Shown in pieces: positions 37,047 to 48,100 of a stretch of DNA of 64,000 nt. The position numbers and the translations under genes were made by a program. The stretch comes from Nephromyces sp. MM_2019 (taxonomy: Eukaryota; Apicomplexa; Aconoidasida; Nephromycida). The stretch covers positions 6,244-70,243 of the forward strand of contig JADHZB010001711.1 in the NCBI GenBank assembly GCA_015657535.1, given 5' to 3'. How positions within the stretch are numbered: the stretch's first letter is position 1; each line of letters begins with the position of its first letter. The notes below the pieces were generated by a model. That model made no database searches and was not told the origin of the DNA. It saw only the letters and a program-made list of their open reading frames with translations.

Positions 37047-39060
37047 TCAGCCTTGAAAGCGATTGAACACCCCGCGATAACGCGCACTTTTAGCTGTAGC
37101 ATCAACTTGAGGAGGTGCATAAACACACACACAGCTAAATCCGGACATTCCGTTGTTTTTTTTGAAGAAAAAGATGAGATTTGTGGGAGAAATCCATTGA
37201 AAAGCAGGTTCGCCTTTATCAGAAGCTCGATGGTGAAGATGAGTATGAAGATAGAACAAACTTATTAGGGAAATCGGGAAAAGTATTGACTAAATCCAAT
37301 TTTATTGGGAGGAAAGTAACGGATTCTCTGGGCTTGTAGGGTGTCGCCGGCTTTTGCGTGTTTCCGTGAGTTTCAGTTCTTTTGGAGGCTACTGTAACTT
37401 TCACCGATGCTTCTGGAGGTTTTCCGAGTTTTTCTCTTCTTCTTAGCATAAGAAGACTGCTATTGCAAACCCACACACACAAGAAAAAAGCAAATAATCT
37501 TCTAAAGTGAAGACTTTCCTAAAATTCCTCCAAAAAAAAAGTAATTTCCTCAAAATTCTCGGATTTACTGCTCCAGAAAAGTCGCAGAAGAAGACTCTCT
37601 ATCTGAGCGAAAGCAACAAGGGATAGAGACTGTTGAAACATCCAAGAAGATTCACTTTTTATAACACAGAAGCATCATAAGCATCTCTACTCCTTAGCGT
37701 TTGAACAGTGTGTGTGCATGTGCGCTTGCCAGTGCAAGGGAGGAAGAAGCGAATTCATCGCTACCAGGAAACCCACGAAAAAACCGGTGATAGCACTAAT
37801 TGCTTAATAACTAAAAGAAACAGCACGAGATGCATTATAGTGCCAAGTAACTAACAACACACACCAAAGCATATGCATACACCCGCGCACCAACACACAC
37901 TGGTATACAACCACACACACATAGAAACACCCAAAAATATCAAAATACAACGATCCGTTCGTACACACACCAACACACACGCACACTAACACACACACAC
38001 CCACCCATAAATACACACACACAATCAAAAGCTCGAAACTTATTCTACACACTAGCAGCAGGAAAATCAATCTTCCCACCAAAATAAAACTACTTACTCA
38101 ATCCTATTATCATTATGATAAGAATGCAAGCAAAATCCAGCAATCACAAGGAGGTATTATCCACCAAATGCTCTGAAGCTTATACCTTCTTGCATCTTTC
38201 AAATCTAATCCCTCCCTCCATAACTCACTCTGCAGCAGATTCAATGAGAAAACGGTCATATTTCGCAGATTTTCTCGATTACTAGGAAAAATCCAAAAAA
38301 TCGGCTTTTTATACATTTATTCTCTTTATTAGCTCATTAAACTACGCATAACATCAAGAGTAGTTTGGAAAATATATTGTCTATCAGAACTTTGCAGTCT
38401 CTTGATGCGTGTGCAGAAAGAAATGTAGATTCTCATAGGAAAAAGCGTGAAAACCTTGAAAAATGGAAAAGAATGATGCAGTTGACGGATTGGTATGCAT
38501 GTGGGAGTTGATCTGTGTGTTGGTGGATTGGTGCGTGTGTGCGTGTGGTAGTTTATGTGCATGATGGTGTGTGTGTGGTAGTTTATGTCCATGTTGGTGT
38601 GTTGGCGTTTGTCTGGGAGATTATGTGTGCATCGGTGTATGCTTCTGTGTATTAGTTTATCTGCATATTTGTATGTTACTGTGTGATAGTTTATGTACTG
38701 TTGGTGTGCTGGAGTATGTGTGTCTGGGAGTTTATTTGTGTGATGGTGTGTTCATATGTCTGTGTGTTCCTGTGTCTTTTTCTTGCTGTGTGTTTCTCAG
38801 CACTACTTTACCTGCATGATTCTGCGTGCGCAAGTTGATGAGAGCCCTCCTACTATCAGCAAATAAAAACCCCCAAAAACAAGAAAAAGATGTTTTTTCG
38901 GGAAAAAATCGAAAATTTCTCCGGTATCTCCAGACAAACCACAACACACAAGGTTCTCAGTCGATTTGTTTGCTACTCAAAAACACCAAGGTATTGCCAG
39001 CCCGAATTAGTTATTACATATGCAACTGACGCGAAAGTATAGCAACTTACTGCCATGAAG
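37047..39060 (-). CDS. Tentative multi-exon gene upstream of the EST1-like gene
   Basis: Several minus-strand segments look coding and have good splice sites: 38852-38812 (RRALINLRTQNHAG, donor GTAAAG), about 38400-38329 (RLQSSDRQYIFQTT), 38281-38186 (NRENLRNMTVFS..., donor GTATAA), 37629-37569 (SLSLVAFAQIESLLL, donor GTAAAT), and about 37458 to 37230 (LLMLRRREKLGKPPEAS). A last segment ends at TGA 37047-37049 (VDATAKSARYRGVFNRFQG). I could not make all phases agree, so exons are missing or misplaced. A possible start lies near 39055 (donor GTAAGT). The intervening + strand is AC-rich at 37855-38030, consistent with minus transcription. Family not recognised. Confidence 0.4.
38480..39060. other. 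TG-rich stretch overlapping the tentative minus gene
   Basis: TG-rich on the + strand (38510-38790), against the local orientation. Either these are introns of the minus gene in reversed orientation, or the gene's 5' part is misassigned. Confidence 0.4.
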
Positions 39061-39599
39061 ATGCAGCAGAGGCATATCAACAGAGAAAACGTCGCTCAAA
39101 ACCAAAAATAGTCAGACATCCTCCGGGAGGGAGAGATATCGCATCGAAGAAGCGGGGAAAATTTTAAAAAAACATTAAAACAGCTGATTTGCATATATAG
39201 TTCCAAAAAACACACAAAAAATGGGAATATATACTTCTTCATAGATTGCATACCCTACCAAAAGAAACACATTCCAAGGAAAATTTGGTGCACAAAGTGG
39301 CGTGCAAAAAAAGCGACAAATTCAGCTAAGCAAGGGTAAAAAAAGCGACGAAAGCACTTTTTTGCCGAAAACAGCGCCAAAAAAGAAGCGCACACTTTTC
39401 CAAACGAAAAGAATAGTTCTCGGCAGGAAAAAGGCTTCAAGAAGAAACAAACTGCCAACAAATTTTATGAAGTACTCAAAAGTGGTACCGGGGTAATGAA
39501 AAGCAAAAATTGCAAGACTTTCTCGCGTTGTAACAGGTTTACAAATATTTTTTTCGTAGCAGGAAAGAGGGATGAAGGTTTTTCAGTAGAATTCACATA

Positions 39600-39765
39600 G
39601 AAATGTGTGTGTGTGTTGGTGTGTGTGCTGTGTGTTGGTGAGTGTATTGTGTGTATTGTGTGTTGGTGAGCGTATTGTGTGTGTTATGTGTGTTTTGTGT
39701 ATCGCACGTTGTGTGTAGGCGTGTGACGTGTGTTGTGTGTGTGTGCGTCACGCGTTTGTAGGTGT
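39600..39765. repeat. TG/GTGTTGGTGTGT simple repeat
   Basis: Degenerate TG-rich repeat in the divergent region between the minus-strand 37-39 kb gene and LSM5. No coding frame. Confidence 0.85.
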
Positions 39766-41230
39766 TGGTGTTGGTTCGTGCTGCACGTGTGAATGTGCGT
39801 ATGCTAATCTCAGCGTGTGCTCGAGTGTATGCCAATCTAATCATCACATTGTGAACAGATTAACACGCACACACACACATAGGTGCATTGTGAACAGCAG
39901 ACATAGGCTTTATCGTAACTGATCAGGTCACACCATTTACCAAGTAAACGCCTTATTTTTGGAAAATATAAAAGTAAAAAGACACCCCTTTAATAATATC
40001 AATATACTAATGAAGAAAATGTTTTATTGGGGATTTGAAAGTTCAGAAAAGTAAGCACTTCCTCCTGAATATGCGCAAAAATGATGAAATCAGTGAGTTT
40101 TTGCCAAAAATACACAAAAATGACGAAATTTGCAGTTTTTTGGGTATCAGCGGTACTTTCTCTTTAAAAATACAAAAAAATCACGGTAACTACAAAAAAA
40201 CCCACAAAATTCATCATTTTCACCAGCTTCTACTAAAACTCACAAGCAAATCCCACAAATTATCCCTCAAACAAGTCTACCAAACAAGGAAGCCACGCTT
40301 TAAATTCTGCGATTACCTATCTCCTGGTTCTTCCGAGATACCAACACCCTAGAAGTACGCAAGCAGCAGATGATGAGGACTCTTCACATCTGTACTTCAA
40401 CCTGAAAAGTACTAATAACCTCTTGTGTGGCCAGTAATGAACTTTTTTCGTTTTTCATCAGATTACTAGAGATTTTCTGCAGAAAGTGCAATTTAATAAA
40501 TTCTTCAAAAACATACTTTGACAAAAAAAACATCAAAGTTAGCATAAAGTTTTATTGACAATGAAGACTTCTACTTGGAATTATGCTCTGTAGCAACGTG
40601 TGATTTTCCTTGAAAAATATCATCATCTTGTAAGCTATAATCTGTGAAAATCTCGTAAAATAAATTTTTGAAATATCACAGAAAATGCAGAAAAAGGTGA
40701 TTATTCTTCAATTTTACATACTCAAATAAGCTGCTTTTCTAGTGTGTTTAGAGGTTTGTGGGATGGAAGAATTTTTTTCGAAGATTTAATCGCTGATAAT
40801 CTGGTATAGATGAAGAGGTGATGCTGTCTCACACTCAATTATGTGTTGCCGTGTGCTATGAAGGCTGAAAAAGTTACTCCTTATCAGTGTCTGCTGGAGT
40901 GCTATAAAAGCTCGCTGATATTAGGTACCCACATGCTAAACGAAAAACATTAAAATTACTAGACGCACACAGCCTATCCTGCTCAACTCTCTCTGATCCT
41001 TCTCTTTTTCCGCCCTGTTTTCTCCCTTCTCAACGCCGCATACAATTTTGACTGAATCTGCTTCTTCATCTTTATACCTTTGGAGAGCAGATCTTTTTAA
41101 TCCCTTGTTAGCCAATTTTAGCGAATTCCCTTTACCTTTGGATGTTTTTTCATGATTCCCTTCTCATCTCAAAGTAGATGATTAGCAGGTATAAAACGTC
41201 TCTGATGCTACTTAAAAAGAGTTGGGTGCT
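39766..41230. other. Intergenic, no gene seen
   Basis: AT-rich sequence with A-rich open frames (for example 40035-40352) that lack splice sites or recognisable motifs. Confidence 0.45.
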
Positions 41231-41400
41231 AGTTATTCCGGTAGTTTTTCTTTTGAAGCTTCTAAACTAGTGAAGAAGGAGAGGAAGTTTGGCATAGCTT
41301 TAAAGTCACCGCAGACCCACCGTGTGTTTCATAAAGTGACAGCTGTGTACGATGCAATTGCTTCACAACATGCAGAGCTTTTTCAAACATCGTTTATGTG
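41231..41400 (+). CDS. Possible terminal exon, unrecognised
   Basis: An open plus-strand frame after an AG at about 41227 reads YSGSFSFEASKLVKKERKFG... and ends with TGA at 41398-41400. Codon use looks coding-like, but I found no upstream exon. It sits 470 bases before the LSM5 start, so it could be the 3' end of an upstream plus-strand gene or chance. Confidence 0.25.
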
Positions 41401-41424
41401 AATAAGAGGGGTTTTGTGAAGAAT

Positions 41425-41520
41425 AGCGATTTCATTAAAAGTGGCGGAATTTCATCAAAAGTGGCGGAATTTCATCAAAAGTGGCGGAATTTCATCGAAA
41501 TAGGCGGGATTTTATTACTT
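41425..41520. repeat. 20-bp tandem repeat with GGCGGAA core, upstream of LSM5
   Basis: Three to four copies of TTTCATCAAAAGTGGCGGAA, followed by AGGCGGGATTTT and, on the other strand, AATTCCCGCC at about 41531. The cores resemble E2F-type TTCCCGCC sites. The array lies about 350-450 bases upstream of the LSM5 ATG and may be part of its promoter; that role is inference. Confidence 0.7.
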
Positions 41521-41873
41521 TCTTGTTTTTGCAAATTCCCGCCGCTAATTATTTGCTTTTTTTGTATTTCTTGGCATATTTCTTGAAATTTTTTGACCCG
41601 TGGTAACTGTGAAGCAATTTTTTATGGGGGAATAGGTTTTTACCTCTTCTTATCCCCAGTTGTATCACTGAGCGCTGTTTTGGTTTTTTTTTTGTTGGCA
41701 TTACAATTTATCTCATCTTCATGTATTTTTTCCAACTTTTTGCCAGAAAGTTGACTGAACTTTGTAGTTATGAGATGATGTTTGTGAGCTAAAATTTTCT
41801 TTGGTCGCTCCCCTGCCCCAGATTTATGCTTTTTTGCAGCTTCTAATTGTGTGCTGTTGAGCTGCAAAGAAAG

Positions 41874-42883
41874 ATGGCTACTATTACTGGCGGTCCGAGT
41901 TATCTACCTCTAGCTCTTATCGACAAGTGTATTGGAAGTCGCATTTGGATCATCATGAAGGGGGACAAGGAGTTAGTGGGAACTTTGAGGGGATTTGATG
42001 ACTATGTCAATATGGTGAGAGTGTAGAATAGTGGATAAAAGTATACTAGCGATAATTCTTTTCCAATTTCAGCGGGTATGATGAAGAATATGAGACAATT
42101 TTGTATGAGTGAGATCATTTCTGATAAAATTTGTATGAGCGCCTCACTTTATGCTGCAATTGAGATTTTTAAAATGCAAAAAATTGCAGTAAGTTGAGCA
42201 TTGTTTGGCACTAACGCAAAGGGATATAATTATGAGATGCTTTATGGTTTTCCGGCTTATATGCTCATGCTACCTATTAGCTGCGGTATATACCTCAATG
42301 GCTGCTTCTTTTACATGGGATTACAACTTTTTACAAGTCCACATTGGTGTTTTAATTTGTGACTACCATGCATGTCTTGTCACACACACAAGATCCTCTT
42401 CTTTGATGTTCTTCTCAGCGATACCTTTTACTCTTCCTCATGTACTTTTAATGCCCCTACTGAAGAAATGCATTTTACTACCGTGGTTTATTATTTTCAT
42501 ATGTCTACATTTTATTTGAGAAAGCTGCGTTTTTCCCTTCTAAATACCTTGCCAATGCTGCAATGCTTTGGTGGATGTTTTTCTCGCTTTCATTGCATGT
42601 TTCTGTTTGCCCTGTATTACTTTAAGCTATGCTTTTTCTTTATTTTCTTAAACAACTAAAAATTCAAACTCTTTAGGTACTGGATGATGTGGCTGAGTAT
42701 ACGTTTACTCCAGAAGGTAGAAAATGTAATCATCTGCGAAGTATACTATTAAATGGCAGTAACATTACGATGTTGGTTCCCGGCGGAGAGCCTGCAAATG
42801 AAGGCAATGAAGGGGGGGTGGATGAGGCTGATGAAGATGCTGTCGCTGGTACCGAGGAAGACAATGATGCTTCTAATCAATAG
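41874..42883 (+). CDS. LSM5: U6 snRNA-associated Sm-like protein LSm5, 2 exons
   Basis: Subunit of the LSm2-8 ring that binds the U6 snRNA 3' end in the nucleus and of the LSm1-7 ring in cytoplasmic mRNA decay. Exons 41874-42014 and 42677-42883 with a 662-base phase-0 intron (ATG|GTGAGA ... TTTAG|GTA) give 115 aa. The Sm fold is complete: [31 protein letters not shown] followed by [15 protein letters not shown] (Sm1, junction between M47 and V48), then [12 protein letters not shown] (Sm2, residues 70-81) and PGG. These are diagnostic for LSm5, including ALIDKCIG and EYTFTPEG. After residue 84 there is an acidic Glu/Asp/Asn tail of about 30 residues that human LSm5 (91 aa) lacks. The intron has no TG repeats, unlike neighbours to the left. 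The open frame at 42205-42519 is intronic. Confidence 0.96.
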
Positions 42884-44940
42884 AACAGCTCATCGCATTC
42901 TATGTATGATAAACATTGAGACAGTGTATATTTCAATCAATATATGAGAATCAGATTACACTGTCTTTACAGCAAAAGGGGGTCATCGGCTTGCTCAGTG
43001 TTTTCATGTATTCTACACACACGCCCTTCGCATCTTTTTCAATAGAATCTTCACTGTTTTTTCAGTGAAAAGCAGATAAGCTTGCTTGGTTTGATGAGGT
43101 CTGCCTGCTGAGATAACTTTTCTGAAATGGGTGCTCCCCTGCTCAAAAGGTTAAGATTGAGTTGCAGTTTAATATTTATGGAATAAAGCTTTAAAGAGAG
43201 GTTAATAATATATCTTTGGAAGGCAATAAAACTGAACATTTGTGGTGAATATATGAGGATTTGAACACCCTTGTTTTCTTTGTAGCCCTCCTTGGTTTCT
43301 TCATTGATGAGAACCTGTCAATTTGTAAACTATTTATTTCCAGAGCGGAAGTTATGCTCTCCACCTTGGTGTGGGGGATTATCCTAAGATGCAGCCTTTT
43401 ATAAAAGGATTTCCCTATTGTCTTTTGTGCAATTTTTAAAGAAATCGGCATCTTACTGGCGCGAAACCCAACGGTTCTCTTAGTACTCTGGCTAAAGTTT
43501 GTATAATAGGAATAAAGTTATATTCGCGAATCAAGTTCAATAGCATACTTAATAGACGGGTAATAACTAAGTTTATTAATTGATTTGCCTAGCAGAGTTT
43601 TTTCGGCTCTCCCTTTGCTTTTTTGCCACCCAGATTATGTCATTTTCCCTAACGTCAAGCACAAACTCCCCCTGTAAGCTTCATGAGGGGTTTGGATAAC
43701 CATTTCTCCTCTGCTTTTTTGGCACTAGCTTTTGTTATTTTATAAAATTTGTGACTGAACTGTAAGCATCTTGCCGTCTATGAAGCATCTATGCATAATT
43801 ACGAAGAAAATTCACTCCTTAAGTTCTTTCAATAGTACCTTTTTCAACCGCTGTCATCGCCCTCGTTGACTCTGGCGCTAATTGTGTAAAATTACCTCCA
43901 AAGTCTTGCTAAATGGTTTTCTGAAGCTCTTTCGCCAGCTGGCTCACCTCGTCGAATTAGTCTGCCTTGCTATGTACTACTTCTTCACATTAATGGAGGC
44001 TGTTCCCTTATAGAATAGCATTTTCTTACTTTCCTCTGCTATTCAGCCAGACATACACAATTTCCTAAGCCTGAAATTGGGATATCAGTTTATTTGAAAT
44101 GAAGCTTTCTGCTTGTTTGATCTTTTTGTGTTTACACAAATATGTATAGGAATGTTCGGTTCTCCAGATCACGCTATTGCCAATGCTTGTCCGTTTATCT
44201 CCTTTGGGTTCGTAACTCATTGCCTTTTATAACCCTTGATTAAACAATTTTTTGAGGGGGAGTTACGCCTCGAATTGAGTAGTAATCCCGCACAGATATC
44301 TACCCGCTAAAATTTCAATTATCATCCTGTACAAATATTTTAATTATTCGATTTACTGCAGCTCATTCATTGTGTCTATATTCATCACTTTTTTTGCCGA
44401 TACTAGAAGTTGCTGTACTATTATTACGTTATTTTACCAATTTCCTAGGAGGATATATTAGTTAGGGGTAAAATTCCCACTACAGAGTTTGGGTTGCTTA
44501 AAGCATTCTTTTTTTGGTCGGAAAAATTATCGACTAACTGGATGTATCATTTGCACCCCCGATATTACCCTCTTTAGCTTGCAATACTGGTTGTGGCTGC
44601 TATTGTAAGCGTTAGGGAAATGCGATGATTCATTGAGACATATCTTTGAGCAGAGCTTTAGCCTACTACCTTGTGGTACCTCAGCAGTTGAACTTAGCTC
44701 TAGCGTAAAGCTGATACTTCTTGCTGTTCCATATTTTTGCTTTTTTTAAATTTTCACTAATGCCTATATTTTTGCTGGATTATGGATTACTCACGGTACT
44801 TAGATAGGTTTGTTTATTATATTTCTTTAGGTGGTAGGAATAGGGTTTGGCACGTATAGTCAAATTTAGCAGCATTACCACCTTTATCCATCTCAAAGAC
44901 ACTGTTTTTTAGGCTTGTGACCAGTTGCTGGGCTAGCGGT
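42884..44940. other. LSM5 downstream region
   Basis: AT-rich, with no microsatellites and no splice-flanked frames that I trust. A minus-strand open frame at 43191-43451 is basic and unsupported. Confidence 0.45.
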
Positions 44941-45149
44941 GGGTTTTGTGTGAGCCAGACTCGCATTTAGTCCTCCAAATCGGCTGCATCGTTTCACCTT
45001 GGTTTTCTTTTGTTGATAGCCATTATGTAGGGTATTTTGAAGCTATTATAAAAAAAATTGTTACTACCAGCTGTGCTGAGTTTCTGGACAGTTATGGCGG
45101 AAATCAGTGCGCTAGTATACGAAGGACTATTCAAATAAGTTGGCTCGTG

Positions 45150-48100
45150 TATCTTAATTTGATTAGCACGTTTGCTCATTTAATTAATACTCCAAGCTCA
45201 GACTTTGTCCAGCTGGCATGCGCAGCCACGATGGCTTTAAGTGCTTCATAAGACTACGTATTTTTGAATATAGAGCAAATATCTGGTTCGGTATGATTAA
45301 ACAATAAGATTATTTCTCCTCCCGAGTTGTTCCTGCAATGTTTTCAACGGCAAAGCTCACGAAATTCTGTCACTTTTATAACGCGTTCCAAACCTAGAAT
45401 AGCTATTATAAGCGCGAGTCTGCGGCAGATACACACGGACGTGACAATTCACTTTTGAGCGTGTACACACATTATGTAGCTTGCCAATTTAGTGCTAAGG
45501 CAGCCTGTCAACCTAGAGTTAAAGCAACCGTAGCTTACAATTTCGAGAAGCTTCCTATTTTGTCCTGAAATCTTATTAAAAACATGATTGGCTATTACGT
45601 ATTTCGCAATACTGCAGCTGTATTGGGCTTTAAAGCTTATTCTCACTCTAGGCAACGAACCTGATATTTTGTCCAAGACTGACTTTTCCGCACTAACCTA
45701 CAGTACAACGTTGCGCGCCTTGCATAAATTTATTGAGGAGAATTGCCAGGTAATGACTTAATGTTTGTGTTTTATAGTAGCTTCGAGGGGCAACCGATGA
45801 TTTCAAATTATAAGGATATGCTCACAAAGCAGAGTTTAACTAGCATACAAGCATAAGCAACGCTGAGTTGTCGCTTTTACGCCGCGAAGAAGCTCGTCTA
45901 TATTCCTAGGTCCTCCGAGGTGTGCTAGCAACAGAGCCAATAAATGAGTCTACGCCTAGCTTGGCCTAGAGCCTGGCGGCGGCCACCAACAACAGGAGAA
46001 TGGCGTAATCATAATTTTTGCGGACGATTACAGTGCATATTGGTAACTTGGAGGGATAAACGATTCAGAATATCTGCAGTGTTCCCTCTTCCCAAGTGAA
46101 TATTCAGCTTTTGGCTTGCTTCAAAAACTAATTAACATATTACCCGCGAAGTGAGCGTGCTGCATTGTGTTGAAATGGAGCATTTCGTTGGATTTACCAC
46201 ACCCTCCATGCACCATTGGTGAATTAAAATACTGAATTCATAGCGCCAGAGCTTCTGTATTCTCGAGTTTATGTTATCAAGTATTGTTTCCGAGAATTGT
46301 CTCCCTTAAGCAGCGAATAAACTACAGCTTAAAACCTAAAGCACAGCACAAGCCGCTTATATTTGAGTTTACTGTTGATACTGCTACAGGGAATAGCTTT
46401 GGTGCTCTAGCGCCATAATTGAAAAATAAGGCAAATCAGGGTTATTTACAAACTAGCTGAAAATTCCGCTGGCAGCAACGAAACCGGACTCTTTGTGGCT
46501 CGGCCACACAGCATGGGGAAGTACATAAAGTGAGCAACGCGAGTATTATGAAATGAAGTACCAAAATTGAAAAATTACCACCACTTGCTAGTTATGCTAT
46601 TGCCTCAAGCTTTTTTAAACGAAATATTTCGATCCCATAGGCATGAGTGAGATTAAACCCATAAAAACAGCATAAGCCTCCCTTGGAACAAACCCTTGTC
46701 AATTAATACTGGATATGCAAGCTACTAGAGAATTGCTGTGACCCTCTTCAAGTCAAGCAGAAAAAAATGATGGATGAAGGTCACTAACGGAGTTATCTCT
46801 CGAAGAATACACAACTGGTATAAAGCTCTGGTGGCTTCCTTAGCGATGGCAGAGAATTTTGTGAGAAACCAGGTAATAGTCATAATCCTTAGGCCAGAAA
46901 GCATCCTCCATTCACCGTGTAGCCCTTTGTAAATATTTTTTAGTTGGTTGAATTCATCCTGCTGTAGCAGCTACCTTTAACTAAGTGATATTCGCTAGTT
47001 GCCGTAATATAAAAGCAAAGTTTCTTACACGGAAAACTATTAAATGCCTTTCTAGAGGGTCATGGAGCTCATATTAGAGTTTATTGTGCTTATCGCTAAC
47101 CTTGACATATTTAAGCGCATGAGCATGCACAGTGGTAGAAATAGGGTGAATTAAATAGTACTATCACATTAAAGTGTTTGATCATGTATTCCACTGCTAT
47201 GAAGCGGAAGCTCTTTCAAGGGGTGAATAAGGCTATATTCTTAATTAAGGAATATTCCTGATGAAATACGTCGTGTTGCTCGCTGGCCTGACCACTGAAA
47301 ATGTGGACCACTGGCACAAACTACATTAGCGAACCTGATAAAATTGCTGCTGGTAGCTGCAAGTGATTAGTGAGTTGTTTTTAAATATACAAAGAGAAAC
47401 TAAGTATGGCAGCCCTGTATTCAAATCTTTTTTTGAGGTGCATGGTAATATTCTGTTTTATATGCTTACCCACTTTGTTTTCAGTGCTTTCTCTTTACAT
47501 GGTTCACACTATACCTCATTGCATTCTACAAATTTTTTGCAGAATGGCGTGGATGTTGAGAGCTGAGTTGGAGGGCTTGCTATGCTCGTTATCAATAATG
47601 CTGGATGATGCCAAGCATGACAGACTTATACATTACTCTTTAATACTGAGTGATGCTTGTAACTCTAGTCCCGTCTTCTTGCACTTTGTCGAATTGGGAA
47701 CGAAGATACTACTTGACACCATGGATATAAACCCTGCGTCGCTACATGTCTTTGAATCACAATACCTCAAATGCGCCGCTGCTGCGGCTGTCATTGACGA
47801 AGTTAACCTAGCTCATGTTATGAATGTGCTACGCATTGAAGAGCTTATTGAAGGATATATCAGCGAGCTTTCCATCGGCATGTCGGCTAAAATCATGCTA
47901 GCCGTATTAGGTCAGTTGTGCTTGCAGTCACATGGGATATAGTAAAAACACAAGGGCATTTGTGAATGCTTTACACCCGGGATTCACAGTTTTTTGTCTA
48001 TAATAGACACTCTAATTCAGTAACATAGCGGATCTTTTATATTCTGTGCTCTATAGCAAGTGGCCTTCGATCGTAGAAACAAGTCAATTTTACTTACAGG

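Noticed and set aside
42205..42519. Hydrophobic open frame within LSM5
   Set aside because: It lies in the intron; the exons on either side reconstitute an uninterrupted Sm fold.
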